A stretch of DNA of 64,000 nucleotides from Embleya scabrispora (GCF_002024165.1 NZ_MWQN01000001.1:6758001-6822000), one strand, 5' to 3'; positions 19,161 to 28,147 are shown, counted from the first letter of the stretch. Notes: generated by a model from the sequence alone, not told the origin. Numbers and translations: made by a program.

Positions 19161-19997
19161 TGTGCGCGCCGTCGGTCGTGCAGGGCCGGCAAGATCCTCG
19201 CCGGGGCCGGGCCGAGACCCCTGGCGCCACGGGGTGAGTTCGGCGCGCTTGGGTGCGCGGCCGTCGCCGGAGGAGCGGCCGGTGGCCCGGCGGGCGAGCC
19301 AGGGGCCGAGGTGGGTACGGGCCCAGCGCGCGTCGGCGCGCCTGCGATCGCCCCAGGTGCGCGGTGCGGCGGCGGGCAGCGGTGCGCGCCAGTCGTCGTC
19401 GCCGGGCAGGCCGAGCGCCCGCGCGGTGGCCTCGGCGACGCGGCGGTGTCCCTCGGTGGACAGGTGCAGCCGGTCGTCGGCCCACAGCCGGGGATCGTCG
19501 AAGACGCGCGCGGTGAACAGGTCGACCACGGTGGCGTCGTGACGGGCGCCGACGGTGTCCACGAACTCCACCAGGCGTTCGATCCGGGGCATCAGCCGGG
19601 CGGAGGAGCGCAGTCGGCGGGTGGGGTCGGTGCTGCGGAACAGCACCAGGTGTCCGCCGCCGGCGGCGAGCTTGGCCGCGGCCTGCTCGAACACCGCGCA
19701 GACCGCGCCGACGTCGCAGCGCGGGCGCAGCACGTCGTTGAGACCGCCGGCGAGGCTGATCAGCGCGCCGTCGAGCGCGACGGCGGTGTCGACCTGCTCG
19801 TCCGCGATCTGCCGGATCAGCTTTCCGCGCACGGCCAGGTTGGCGTAGCGCAGCGTGGGCGTGTCGACGGCCAGTCGGTCCGCGAGCAGGTCGGCCCAGC
19901 CCCGGTAGTTGCCCTGGGCGTCCGGGTCGGACATGCCTTCGGTGAAGGAGTCGCCTACCGCGACGAAGGTTTCGAAGGTGGGGTGTGTGTTGAGCAT
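19152..19997 (-). CDS. SGNH/GDSL-family hydrolase
   Basis: This 281-aa protein has the SGNH blocks: block I VAVGDSFTEG with the nucleophilic Ser near residue 17, block II Gly in RYANLAVRG, block III GGLNDVLRP, and block V DRLHLSTEGH carrying the Asp/His pair near 175-180. No signal peptide is visible, so it is likely a cytoplasmic esterase or lipase-like enzyme. The start is 12 bp after the methyltransferase stop at 20010, suggesting an operon. The about 70-residue C-terminal tail is Arg/Pro/Gly-rich and probably disordered; the stop falls inside the iron box of the next gene. Confidence 0.9.
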   Translation of the reverse strand: MLNTHPTFETFVAVGDSFTEGMSDPDAQGNYRGWADLLADRLAVDTPTLRYANLAVRGKLIRQIADEQVDTAVALDGALISLAGGLNDVLRPRCDVGAVCAVFEQAAAKLAAGGGHLVLFRSTDPTRRLRSSARLMPRIERLVEFVDTVGARHDATVVDLFTARVFDDPRLWADDRLHLSTEGHRRVAEATARALGLPGDDDWRAPLPAAAPRTWGDRRRADARWARTHLGPWLARRATGRSSGDGRAPKRAELTPWRQGSRPGPGEDLAGPARPTARTSG

Positions 19998-20009
19998 CGC
20001 CCTGCGAGC

Positions 20010-20660
20010 CTAGTGCGGGTCGCGATCGTGTGTCGGTGGGGTGGGGTCGGTGTGCTCCCGGCGTTGGGCCACTCCGAAGAAATAGTCGCCGAGGAGGGAC
20101 TTGCTGCCGATGACGTCGAGGCCGTGTCGAGGAAGTTCGGCGAGGAAGTCGCGGGCGTCGAAGCGGTCCTCGGTGGGGTGGTCGAACAGCAGGGCCAGGG
20201 TGGGGCGGGCCAGTGCGCGGGCGGTCATCTCGGAGAAGTAGAACCGTCCGCCCGGGCGCAACACCCGGCCCACCTCGGCCAGGCAGGCGCGCCAGTCCGG
20301 GATGTGGTGCACGATCGCGAAGTCGAAGACCGCGTCGTAGCTCGCGTCCGCCGCGTCCACCGCGGTGCGCAGGTCGGTGGCCGAACCCTGGACGATGGCG
20401 ACCCGGCTGTTGCCGTGCCAGCGCCGCCGGGCCCGGGCGAGCGAGTCGGGGTCGACGTCGATGCCGTCCACCCGCGCGGCGCCGAAGCGGTTCAGGATCA
20501 GCTCGATGCCCCGGCCGGTGCCGCAGCCGATCTCCAGCGCGTGTGCGCCCGGGTCGAGCCGGCCGCCCAGGCGCAGCAGCAGGGGTGTCTCGTACCAGAT
20601 CTGCGGGCCTCGGCGCAGTGGACTGGCCACGACCATCTTCTCGACCGTGTTCATCCGCAT
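20010..20660 (-). CDS. Class I SAM-dependent methyltransferase
   Basis: This 216-aa protein has the Methyltransf_11 signature: motif I ALEIGCGTGRGIE near residue 45, an acidic IDVDPD loop, AVFDFAIVHHI (motif IV) and LRPGGRFYFSE (post-motif). ATG 20660 was chosen because it has a strong AGGGGGAA ribosome site, while the longer frame upstream is low-complexity. It is followed 12 bp later by the GDSL hydrolase on the same strand. The substrate cannot be read from the sequence; a small molecule is likely. Confidence 0.88.
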   Translation of the reverse strand: MRMNTVEKMVVASPLRRGPQIWYETPLLLRLGGRLDPGAHALEIGCGTGRGIELILNRFGAARVDGIDVDPDSLARARRRWHGNSRVAIVQGSATDLRTAVDAADASYDAVFDFAIVHHIPDWRACLAEVGRVLRPGGRFYFSEMTARALARPTLALLFDHPTEDRFDARDFLAELPRHGLDVIGSKSLLGDYFFGVAQRREHTDPTPPTHDRDPH

Positions 20661-20913
20661 GGCGGTTCCCCCTGGTTCGCCGGGCACCGGTTTGCGCATC
20701 CGCCCGGTTGCCGAGTGTGACCGACGCCCCACGATGGGCCATCGCGTGATATGCGTCAAGGACCGGGAGGGGCGGTGTCGGTGTGCTCTCCGTATCGGTG
20801 GACCGGAGGCGTTAGCCTTCGGAGGCGGGTCGGTGGTGCGTGCGCGCCGAGTTCGATGGATGGGTGTCGGTCCGGTCGCGGGTCGGCCGTGACCGTGATC
20901 CGAAGGTGGTGCG

Positions 20914-21342
20914 ATGAGCCAGACCGCGATGACACGAACGCTGACGGTGTTGCTGGTGGAGGACGACCCGGGCGACGCGCTGATGATCGAGGAGGCGTTG
21001 CTGGACCGGGAGCGAGGGCACACCCTGTGTCGGGTCGCGGACGGCATGGAGGCGCTGGAGTGGCTGCGTACGCATGCGCGGCCGGACCTGGTGATCCTGG
21101 ATCTGAACATGCCGCGGATGGACGGTCGCGAGGTGTTGTCGGCGATGAAGGCCGACGAGCGGTGGCGGACGATCCCGGTGGTGGTGCTGTCCACCTCGGC
21201 CGCGCCCGACGACGTGCGGCGCAGCTACGACCTGCACGCCAACGCGTTCGTGACCAAGCCGGTCGAGCTGGAGTCGTTCCTGGAGGCGGTGCGTGGGATC
21301 GACGAGTTCTTCCTGAGCCTGGTGACGCTGCCGCGCGGGTGA
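20914..21342 (+). CDS. Stand-alone response regulator (Rcp1-like receiver)
   Basis: This 142-aa single-domain receiver has the acidic pair VEDDPGD near residues 16-18, a phosphorylatable Asp in VILDLNMPRMDG near 69, a Ser in LSTSAAP and the switch Lys in VTKPVE near 117. No output domain follows. The DLNMPRMDGREVL signature and FLEAVRGIDEFFL tail are typical of Rcp1-type regulators that partner with phytochrome-like histidine kinases. No kinase is adjacent, so its partner lies elsewhere. Confidence 0.92.
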   Translation: MSQTAMTRTLTVLLVEDDPGDALMIEEALLDRERGHTLCRVADGMEALEWLRTHARPDLVILDLNMPRMDGREVLSAMKADERWRTIPVVVLSTSAAPDDVRRSYDLHANAFVTKPVELESFLEAVRGIDEFFLSLVTLPRG

Positions 21343-21380
21343 GCGCGGGCGCGCCCGCCGTCCCGGCGCGGCGCGCTCAC
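21339..21380. terminator. Bidirectional terminator
   Basis: A perfect 9-bp inverted repeat (GTGAGCGCG at 21339-21347, CGCGCTCAC at 21372-21380) encloses a very GC-rich loop between convergent genes, overlapping both stop codons. Confidence 0.5.
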
Positions 21381-22318
21381 CCGCCCTCGGGGATCAGGCC
21401 GGCGATGCCGTCCAGGAGGCGGTCCAGCCCGAAGGTGAACAACGATTCGAGGCTCAGTTCCAGGTCGGGGTCGGTCAACGCGGCGGAGTACATCGGGAAC
21501 TCGCCGCCGGCCAGAATCAGGTCCAGGGTTTCGTCCTGGGCCTGCATCCATTCCTCGCTGGACACGCCCGTGGCGCGCTCGGCCTCGGATTCGCCCGCGA
21601 GATTGACCGCGGTGCCGCGTACGTAGTTGAGCATCGTCACCGCGATGTGGATCATCACGCCCGTCGGCAGCCCCTCGAACTCGCCCATCGCCCACTCCAC
21701 GTGCCGCATGCCGCGCACCGTCGGCAGCGGGCGGGTCATCGACATGACCTGGGCCAGCCACGGGTGGCGGCGGTACATCGCCCACTGCATCCGGCACGAG
21801 GTCTCCAGGCGGGCCCGCCAGCCGATGCTCTCCCCGGCGGGGAGCGGCGCCCCGGCGAACACGCTGTCGGCCATCGCGGTGAGCAGGTCCTCCTTGCCGG
21901 GCACGTGCCGGTACAGGCTCATCGGAGCCACCCCCACCTCGGCGGCGATCTGCCGCATCGACACCGCCGCCAGGCCGCGTTCGTCGGCGATGGCGATCGC
22001 GGCAGCGACCACCCGCTCGCGGGTGAGTTCGGCGTCGGTGCGCGGCGCGTGTGTGGGCGGGACGGCGATCGCCCGGGCCCGGGGGCGCGGGGCGTCGGGG
22101 TGGTCGGCGACCACGGTGCCGACCCCGCGCACCGCCCGGACCAGTCCCGCCTCGCGCAGCACGGTCAGCGCCTTGGTGGCGGTGGCCATGGCCACGCCCC
22201 ACTCGGCGGTGATCGCCCGGGTGGAGGGCACCCGATCGCCGGGACGCAACTCGCCCGTCTCGATCCGCCGACGCAGCTCGTCGGCGATCCGGATCGAGGG
22301 CGTGGCGTCGCGGGGCAT
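21377..22318 (-). CDS. GntR-TetR fusion transcriptional regulator
   Basis: This 313-aa protein carries two DNA-binding domains. Residues 5-75 are a GntR winged helix (IADELRRRIETGELRPGDRVPS, then ATKALTVLREAGLV). Residues 100-145 are a TetR helix-turn-helix (VVAAAIAIADERG, VSMRQIAAEVGVAPMSLYRHV), followed by a TetR-type ligand domain with HPWLAQVMSM. Start ATG 22318 has GGGAGG upstream. It is divergent from the MFS exporter at 22549, so it is very likely its repressor, binding the repeats in the shared region. This double-headed architecture is known in actinomycetes but uncommon. Confidence 0.9.
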   Translation of the reverse strand: MPRDATPSIRIADELRRRIETGELRPGDRVPSTRAITAEWGVAMATATKALTVLREAGLVRAVRGVGTVVADHPDAPRPRARAIAVPPTHAPRTDAELTRERVVAAAIAIADERGLAAVSMRQIAAEVGVAPMSLYRHVPGKEDLLTAMADSVFAGAPLPAGESIGWRARLETSCRMQWAMYRRHPWLAQVMSMTRPLPTVRGMRHVEWAMGEFEGLPTGVMIHIAVTMLNYVRGTAVNLAGESEAERATGVSSEEWMQAQDETLDLILAGGEFPMYSAALTDPDLELSLESLFTFGLDRLLDGIAGLIPEGG

Positions 22319-22358
22319 CGGGGCCTCCCGGGGCTGTCGGTACTCCCTGTCCTGGTGA

Positions 22359-22412
22359 GTGCACTATAGGGCACCGTCGCCATCAAGCTGGTGCACTATT
22401 TTTGGTGCACTA
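22359..22412. promoter_or_regulatory. Three GTGCACTA repeats, probable regulator operators
   Basis: GTGCACTA occurs at 22359-22366, 22391-22398 and 22405-22412, the last two within the 10-bp direct repeat TGGTGCACTA. Each has a palindromic GTGCAC core. They lie just upstream of the GntR-TetR gene in an AT-rich pocket, as expected for autoregulation. Confidence 0.6.
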
Positions 22413-22477
22413 CTTAGTGAAGCCTTTGTTTGCGCTGAATATCGGGCTGTTGCTGTGCGGCGTACGGTGTGTTTACT

Positions 22478-22506
22478 CTGTACGCGGCAGAGCGTACGCC
22501 GTACAG
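22478..22506. promoter_or_regulatory. Palindromic operator before the MFS exporter
   Basis: CTGTACG at 22478-22484 and CGTACAG at 22500-22506 form 7-bp inverted arms separated by 15 bp, with nested GCGTACG elements nearby. It sits 43 bp before the MFS start and suits binding by a dimeric TetR-like domain. Confidence 0.55.
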
Positions 22507-22548
22507 GCGTAGTGCGGCGCGACAGTGCGAACGATGGGGGAGATTCCG

Positions 22549-24153
22549 GTGGCGATCGACGAGACGACCGAGAGGGCGGGGGCGGCGCCGTCGGCGGGGC
22601 GGCGCGAGTGGGTCGGGCTGGCCGTCCTGCTGGTGCCGCTGCTGCTGGTGAGCATGGACGTGTCGGTGCTCTACTTCGCGGTGCCGTTCATCGGCCGGGC
22701 GCTGGAGCCCACCGGCACGCAGCAGTTGTGGATCCTGGACATGTACGGGTTCGTGCTCTCCGGCCTGCTGATCGTGATGGGCGCGCTCGGCGACCGGATC
22801 GGTCGGCGGCGGCTGCTCCTGGTGGGGGCGGGGTTGTTCGCCGGGGCGTCGCTGCTCGCGGCGTACGCTCACGACGCCGAGACGCTGATCGCCGCCCGGG
22901 CCCTGCTCGGGGTCGGCGGCGCGGCGCTGATGCCGTCCACGCTGGCGCTGATCCGCACCATGTTCGCCGATCCCAGGCAGCGCGGGACGGCGATCGCGAT
23001 CTGGACCGCGGTGATGACCGGCGGCATCTCGCTCGGGCCGATCCTGTCCGGCGTGCTCGTCGAACACTTCTGGTGGGGTTCGATCTTCCTGATCAACGTG
23101 CCGGCGATGGCGATCCTGCTGATCCTGGTCCCGGTCTTCGTCCCGCGCCATCGCGGCGTCGCGCACGGGTCGTTCGACCTGATCGGCGCGGTGCTCTCGC
23201 TGGGCACGCTGCTGCCGGTGGTGTACGGGATCAAGGAGATCGCCCGGTCCGGGGCACAGACGCTGCCGATCGCGAGCATCGGCTTCGGGCTGATCGTCGG
23301 CGCGCTCTTCGCGCGGCGGCAACTCACCGCCGAGCATCCGCTGTTGGATCTGGAACTGTTGCGGATGCGGGCGTTCGGCGGGGCGGTGCTCGCCAATGTG
23401 ATGTCGATGTTCGCGATCGTCGGATTCGCCATCTTCACCACGCAGTACCTCCAGTCCGTGCTCGGGATGAGCCCGCTGCGCGCCGCGCTGTGGAGCCTGG
23501 TGCCGTCGCTCGCGGTCGCGGTGGCCACGCCCGTGGCCACCGTGTTGGCCCGGCGGATCGATCGGGCCTGGGTGATGAGCGGCGGATTCACGGTCGCCAT
23601 CGGCGGGTTCGCGGTGCCGGCGACCGCCCGGCCACACTCGTCGCTGGGACTGCTGCTCGGCGGCGCGGCGGTGTACGCGGCCGGCGTGGTCGCGGTGATG
23701 ACGCAGGTGACCGAGATGGCGATGGGCGTCGCGCCGGCCGACCGGGCCGCCTCCGCCTCCGCCGTGCTGGAGTCGGGCAGCGAACTCGGCGGCGCGCTGG
23801 GCATGGCGCTGCTCGGCACGATCGGCGACGCGGTCTACCACCGGGCGATGGCCGACGCCGGTCCCGAGGGGCCGGCGCGGGAGACCCTGGGCGGGGCGCA
23901 GGCGACCGCGGCCCGGCTGTCGGGGGACGCGGGGCGGACCCTGCTGGACACGGCCCGGGACGCGTTCTGCGACGGGATGAACGCCGCGGCGATCGGCGCG
24001 GCGGTGGTCATGGTGATCGGGGCCGGCTACTGCGTGCGGTTCCTGCGCGGGGTGCCGGTGGCCGGCGCCGGGGCGGGGGAGGCGACTTCGGCGCTCGTCG
24101 ACGTGCCGGTCGCCGACGCGCCCGCGGCCGACGTGCCGGTCGACGCCCGCTGA
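22549..24153 (+). CDS. MFS drug exporter, 14-TM DHA2 (QacA/SmvA-like)
   Basis: The protein (about 534 aa) is highly hydrophobic with motif A GDRIGRRRLLLVGA between TM2 and TM3 and the antiporter motif C region GISLGPILSGVLVEHFWW. The opening LLVSMDVSVLYFAVPFIGRAL is typical of SmvA/QacA proteins that expel cationic drugs and biocides by proton antiport. Start GTG 22549 is favoured by GGGGGAGA five bases upstream; a GTG at 22525 is also in frame. It is divergent from the GntR-TetR regulator. The C-terminus ends in an Ala/Asp/Val-rich repeat-like tail (VPVADAPAADVPVD). Confidence 0.92.
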   Translation: MAIDETTERAGAAPSAGRREWVGLAVLLVPLLLVSMDVSVLYFAVPFIGRALEPTGTQQLWILDMYGFVLSGLLIVMGALGDRIGRRRLLLVGAGLFAGASLLAAYAHDAETLIAARALLGVGGAALMPSTLALIRTMFADPRQRGTAIAIWTAVMTGGISLGPILSGVLVEHFWWGSIFLINVPAMAILLILVPVFVPRHRGVAHGSFDLIGAVLSLGTLLPVVYGIKEIARSGAQTLPIASIGFGLIVGALFARRQLTAEHPLLDLELLRMRAFGGAVLANVMSMFAIVGFAIFTTQYLQSVLGMSPLRAALWSLVPSLAVAVATPVATVLARRIDRAWVMSGGFTVAIGGFAVPATARPHSSLGLLLGGAAVYAAGVVAVMTQVTEMAMGVAPADRAASASAVLESGSELGGALGMALLGTIGDAVYHRAMADAGPEGPARETLGGAQATAARLSGDAGRTLLDTARDAFCDGMNAAAIGAAVVMVIGAGYCVRFLRGVPVAGAGAGEATSALVDVPVADAPAADVPVDAR

Positions 24154-24174
24154 CGCCGGCGCTCGGTCGTCGGT

Positions 24175-25059
24175 TCAGCGGCGCGGGCAGGCACGGGCGG
24201 TGTGGATCGTGGTCGCGGCCAGGTAGAAGGCGTCCGGGCGCCACAGGATGCCGGTGTCCGCGTCCGGATCGAGCAGGGCATCGAGGGTGGCCAGGTCCTG
24301 CGCGTCCAGGCGGTCGGCCAACAGGGCGCGGCGATGCGTGAGTTCGGCGTGCAGGTGCTCGCGCGGCAGGGCGTCCAGCGGTGAGGGCAGGTCGATCAGG
24401 AACGAATGGGTGCCGGTCGGAACCAGGCCCGCGCGGGCCAGCATGGCCGGCCGGTCCTCGACCGCCGCCCGGGCGCCGGGCAGGCCCGCCCGCAGCTCGG
24501 CGAACCAGTCCTCGTGGGCGGCGTCGAGCCGGGCCTGGAGGCCGGGGCGGCCGATGCCGATGTCGCGGGGCAGGAAGCGGGTGGACAGGCCGCGCTCGGC
24601 GATCGCGATCATCCCGCCGGGACGGAGCACCCGGGCCAGGGCGTCCAGCGCGGCCTGCTGGTCGCCGAGGTGGTGCACCACGTCGCCGGCCCAGATCAGG
24701 TCGGCGCTGCCCAGGGTGTCCAGGTCGGCGGGCAACTCGACGTGGTGGGTGTGTACCCGGTGGCCCAATCCCTCCCGGTGTGCGCGGGCGCCGGCGCGGG
24801 CCAGCAGAGCGGGGTTGGGCGCGACGGCGACCACGTCGGCGTGGGGGAAGTAGCGGGCCAGCAGGCAGGACGCGACCCCTGGGCCGCCGCCCAGATCGAG
24901 GATCCGGTCCACCCGGGTCAGCGTGCGGTCGCCGTACAGCGCCAGATCGCGCAGCCGCGCGGCGGCCTCCTCCAGGAAGGGGGCGTGCAGCTCGGCCTCG
25001 CGTTCGAGGAGCGGGCCCGCGTCCCGCCCCGGGGGGTCGGTGCGGGGGTCGGTGGTCAT
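24175..25059 (-). CDS. SAM-dependent methyltransferase
   Basis: This 294-aa protein has motif I ILDLGGGPGVASCLLARYFP near residue 55, an AVAPNP loop in place of the usual acidic residue, DLIWAGDVVHHLGD (motif IV) and LRPGGMIAIAERGL. About 50 N-terminal residues are predicted helical. ATG 25059 has GGGAG nine bases upstream and is preferred over the upstream in-frame codon. The 3' end converges on the MFS gene with only 21 bp between stops. The substrate is unknown. Confidence 0.88.
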   Translation of the reverse strand: MTTDPRTDPPGRDAGPLLEREAELHAPFLEEAAARLRDLALYGDRTLTRVDRILDLGGGPGVASCLLARYFPHADVVAVAPNPALLARAGARAHREGLGHRVHTHHVELPADLDTLGSADLIWAGDVVHHLGDQQAALDALARVLRPGGMIAIAERGLSTRFLPRDIGIGRPGLQARLDAAHEDWFAELRAGLPGARAAVEDRPAMLARAGLVPTGTHSFLIDLPSPLDALPREHLHAELTHRRALLADRLDAQDLATLDALLDPDADTGILWRPDAFYLAATTIHTARACPRR

Positions 25060-25295
25060 CAGGTGCGTCTCCCGAGTTCTGGGCACCCGTCGCCGTGGTC
25101 GGCCGGGTCCGTCGTGTGCCGTGTGCCGCGTGTGAGGGACACAACGTCGGCGAAGGGCCGCGGTAATCCACGATCGGCGAGCGTCTCCGGCGGTGCATCG
25201 GACCGGTGACCCGCGCCGCGGGCGCCGCGAGCGCTCGGCGGGGGACCGAAGACACGCCGCGGGGTCGTCGGCGGCGCGGCGTTAGGGTCGGGGGA

Positions 25296-25673
25296 ATGAA
25301 CGAGGAGATCGTCTACAAGCTGGTCGGCGCCGACGAGTGGGCCGAGGCGGTGCGGGCCGGCCGGTTCGCGGGGGCCGGGATCGACCTGGCGGACGGCTAC
25401 GTGCACCTGTCCACCGGCGCGCAGGTGGCCGAGACCGCCCGGCGGCACTTCGCGGGCCGCGACGACCTGGTCCTGGCGGCATGGCGTCCGGCCGCCCTGG
25501 GCGCGGCACTGCGCTGGGAACCCTCGCGCGGCGGCGCGCTGTTCCCGCACGTGTACGGCGTGGTGGACCCGGCCGCGGCGCTCTGGAGCGCGCCCCTGGA
25601 CCTGCCGGCGACCCCCGACGGCGACCACGTGGCCGAGGCGGTGCTCGCGGCACTGGCCGCCCACGGGCACTGA
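25296..25673 (+). CDS. DUF952 protein
   Basis: This 125-aa cytoplasmic protein has the DUF952 pattern: VYKLVGADEWAEA at the N-terminus, the core DGYVHLSTGAQV near residue 33, a WEPSRGGALFPHVYG segment, and a final LP. The ATG at 25296 directly follows GGGGGA and the upstream frame is not protein-like. The family is widespread and has no established biochemical role. It converges on the membrane-protein gene, with a hairpin between them. Confidence 0.9.
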   Translation: MNEEIVYKLVGADEWAEAVRAGRFAGAGIDLADGYVHLSTGAQVAETARRHFAGRDDLVLAAWRPAALGAALRWEPSRGGALFPHVYGVVDPAAALWSAPLDLPATPDGDHVAEAVLAALAAHGH

Positions 25674-25706
25674 CCGCCGGGCGGCCGGTTCCGGGAGGCG
25701 CGAAGA

Positions 25707-25725
25707 CCGGGGGCTCGGCCCCCGG
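25707..25725. terminator. Hairpin terminator
   Basis: An 8-bp perfect stem (CCGGGGGC / GCCCCCGG) with a 3-nt TCG loop lies between the convergent DUF952 and membrane-protein genes. Confidence 0.65.
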
Positions 25726-25732
25726 ATCGCCG

Positions 25733-26938
25733 TCATCGGGTCGGCGTGCGCAGCAGGTCGCCGGAGGTGGTGTCGTCGACGAAGGTGCGGATTCCCGGGC
25801 CGGTGAGTTCGCGCGGGGCGAAGTCGTCGAAGTAGGCCAGCGGTACGTGTACGCACAGCAGTGCCGCGGCCACCAGTATCCGATGGCGCGAGCGCACCCG
25901 GGACGGGGTCGCGTCGCCTCGCTCCCGTCCCAGCCACCACCACGTCACCACGGCCGTGTTGGCCAGGAGCAGGAACGCCCAGCGGTGGGTGTCCCATCCG
26001 GCGAACGCGGCGACCAGCGGTGCGGTGGCCGCCGCGATCGCCAGCGGTCGGCGCGGGCCCGTCACCGTGCCCCCGGCGAATGCCAGGGCCAGTGCCGCGG
26101 CGAGGAGCACCGCGAGCGGGACCAGGAACCACAACACCTCGAACGGCTCGTACATGCGCAGACTCTCCGCCTGGGTCCGGCCGAAGATCTCGAACACGTC
26201 GGCCCTGGCCGGGAATCCGCCCTCGCGCAGCCGGGCCCGCAGACCGGGCGCCGCCCCGTCGGCGGCCGGCGACACGAGCAGTACGGTGCCGCCGGCGAGC
26301 ACCGCGGGCAGCAGTACGGCCGCCGCCCGGCGGATCGGCAACCGGTCCACCACCAGCAGGGTGAACAGCGGGATCACCGTCAGCATCGCGATCTCGTGCA
26401 CGCACACCGCGACCGCCATCACCAGCGCGGCGGCGACCGTACGACCCCGGGCGAGCAGCCACCACGCGCCGAACAGGGCCAGGAAGAGCAGCTGCTCGAA
26501 GTAGCCGACCTCGTGGAAGAGGTAACCGCCGGTGGGCAGCACCAGCCACCCGGCCACCAGGGCCCGCCGGGCCGGCACCCGGGTGCGCGCCGCCGCGACC
26601 ACCACGACCGCGAGGAGCGCGGCCAGGATCACGAACGACGTGCCGGCGAACAGCGCGTACGGGTAGTCCGTCGCCTCCGCGACCGGATGCAGCACCGTGC
26701 CGACCACGAACCGCCGGTGGAAGCCGTCCTGGAGCGAGATCGACTGCAATGTCGCGGTCCACGCGCTCGGCGCCCGGATGCCGGTGTACGCGGCCAGAGC
26801 GACGCACGCCACGAGGAGCAGCACCCGGCGGGCGGGCGCGGAGAGGCGCGGTCGGCGCGGCGCGGCCGGCGTGGAGATGCCTGCGGACATCGCTCGGACG
26901 ACCGGCTGAACAACCGGTTCGTAGCACGTTTCGGGCAT
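25733..26938 (-). CDS. Polytopic membrane protein of unknown function
   Basis: This 401-aa protein has about nine to ten hydrophobic segments from residue 40 onward (for example VLLLVACVALAAY, FVILAALLAVVVVAAA, LLFLALFGAWWLLA, LWFLVPLAVLLAAALALAF, ILVAAALLCVHVPLAYF). Loop features include HEVGYFEQL and VHEIAML, which resemble acidic/His loops of GT-C-like glycosyltransferases or EpsG-like polymer proteins, but I cannot assign it. The start ATG 26938 has GTGAGG at good spacing; ATG 26890 is the alternative. It ends 35 bp before the DUF952 terminator region. Confidence 0.75.
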   Translation of the reverse strand: MPETCYEPVVQPVVRAMSAGISTPAAPRRPRLSAPARRVLLLVACVALAAYTGIRAPSAWTATLQSISLQDGFHRRFVVGTVLHPVAEATDYPYALFAGTSFVILAALLAVVVVAAARTRVPARRALVAGWLVLPTGGYLFHEVGYFEQLLFLALFGAWWLLARGRTVAAALVMAVAVCVHEIAMLTVIPLFTLLVVDRLPIRRAAAVLLPAVLAGGTVLLVSPAADGAAPGLRARLREGGFPARADVFEIFGRTQAESLRMYEPFEVLWFLVPLAVLLAAALALAFAGGTVTGPRRPLAIAAATAPLVAAFAGWDTHRWAFLLLANTAVVTWWWLGRERGDATPSRVRSRHRILVAAALLCVHVPLAYFDDFAPRELTGPGIRTFVDDTTSGDLLRTPTR

Positions 26939-27140
26939 GACTGACCTCACCGTCGGCGCCCCGACGGAGGAGGAGCGCGAAGGAAATCGGGCGAACGGGG
27001 GCTCGGGGTCGGGGAGACCGGCGGGTTGGCTCGGCGCGCGGGTGCGGCGGCCGAACCCACTGGTGACTAGACGAGTCGAGCGGGAGGCGATCTAACGGGT
27101 GAGCCCCCGGAATTTCCTGTGGCGCTGATCACAGCGACGG

Positions 27141-27170
27141 GTCGGCCGCGCGCACTGCGGCGCGGCCGAC
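27141..27170 (-). terminator. Terminator of the N-acetyltransferase gene
   Basis: A perfect 11-bp stem (27141-27151 with 27160-27170, core GGCCGCGC) and 8-nt loop lies 6 bp beyond the stop at 27177. Between here and the start of the membrane-protein gene (26938) nothing else is recognised. Confidence 0.75.
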
Positions 27171-27176
27171 GCACGG

Positions 27177-27974
27177 TCAGGGGGTGTCGGCGGGGATCGG
27201 CGCGTTCGTCGGCCGGCCCGGAACGCGGTCCAGGGTGATGTCGAAGTGCTCGCGGTAGGCGGCCAGGAGGGCGGCGTCGTCGACGAGTTGCTCCTCGTGG
27301 CGGTCGGCGCCGCCGGTCCGGATCAGGGTGCGGTCGGAGATGGTGATCCGGCCGTCGGGGAGCGCGAGCGAGCAGACCGGGGCGTGGGTGAAGCGCGACG
27401 CCGGCGCGGTCTGGTGCCACCAGCACCCGGTGACGAAGTCGTCCGACACGCGCGGGCGGGGCTCCAGGCGGTACGCGAGCTTGCCGTCGTGCAGGATGTC
27501 CACCTCGCCGTATTCGCCGTCGACGATCCGGAAGACCCCGCCCGGGTCCACCTGGTTCGTGCGCAGGTCCAGCCGTATGGGGTGGTGGGTGAACCGCCCG
27601 AAGCCGACGTCGACCAGCCACGGATGCTCCAGGTCGACGCGCAGCGCCAGATGGTCGAACGGGATCCCCACGCGTCCCGAGCCGCCGTAGGTGTACGCCG
27701 ACAGCAGGGTGACGCGGTAGCCGAGTTCGCGCAGCAACACGGCGAACGCGACACAGAGTTCATAGCACAGGCCGCCACGCCGCCGATCCAGGACCTTCGC
27801 GAACAGCGCGTCCTCGTCGAGCGAGAGCGGGCGACCCAGGTGGATGTCCAGGTTCTCGAACGGGACGGTCAGCAGGTGCCGCCACTGCAACTCGGCCAGT
27901 GTCCCCGGATCCGGGGACGCCGGGCGAGGGACGCCGAGCAGGGCCAGGTAGCCGTCGATGCGGTTCGGGTTCAC
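27177..27974 (-). CDS. nat: Arylamine N-acetyltransferase
   Basis: This 265-aa protein has the NAT cysteine-protease-like triad: the RRGGLCYEL motif with catalytic Cys near residue 70, His in FDHLALRV near 108, and Asp in LVDVGFG near 122. VPFENLDIHLGRP is the conserved N-terminal block. It transfers acetyl from acetyl-CoA to arylamines or hydrazines; actinomycete homologues also form amide bonds in secondary metabolism. GTG 27974 follows GGAGG at four bases. The usual Asn after CYEL is Cys here. It is divergent from the MMPL exporter. Confidence 0.93.
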   Translation of the reverse strand: MNPNRIDGYLALLGVPRPASPDPGTLAELQWRHLLTVPFENLDIHLGRPLSLDEDALFAKVLDRRRGGLCYELCVAFAVLLRELGYRVTLLSAYTYGGSGRVGIPFDHLALRVDLEHPWLVDVGFGRFTHHPIRLDLRTNQVDPGGVFRIVDGEYGEVDILHDGKLAYRLEPRPRVSDDFVTGCWWHQTAPASRFTHAPVCSLALPDGRITISDRTLIRTGGADRHEEQLVDDAALLAAYREHFDITLDRVPGRPTNAPIPADTP

Positions 27975-28147
27975 CGTGCCTCCGGGCTGTGTGCGTGGTA
28001 CCGGCCGGGTTCGGCCGAGCCCCAGCATGCCCGGCGGGCATGATCCCGGCCGGCACGCGGCCTTGTCCCCCGGTGGGCGTGAGCCGGCGCGCCAGGCGCG
28101 GAGATCCGCACCACACGTCCACCCGCCGACCTGGGCGACTACTGCGA

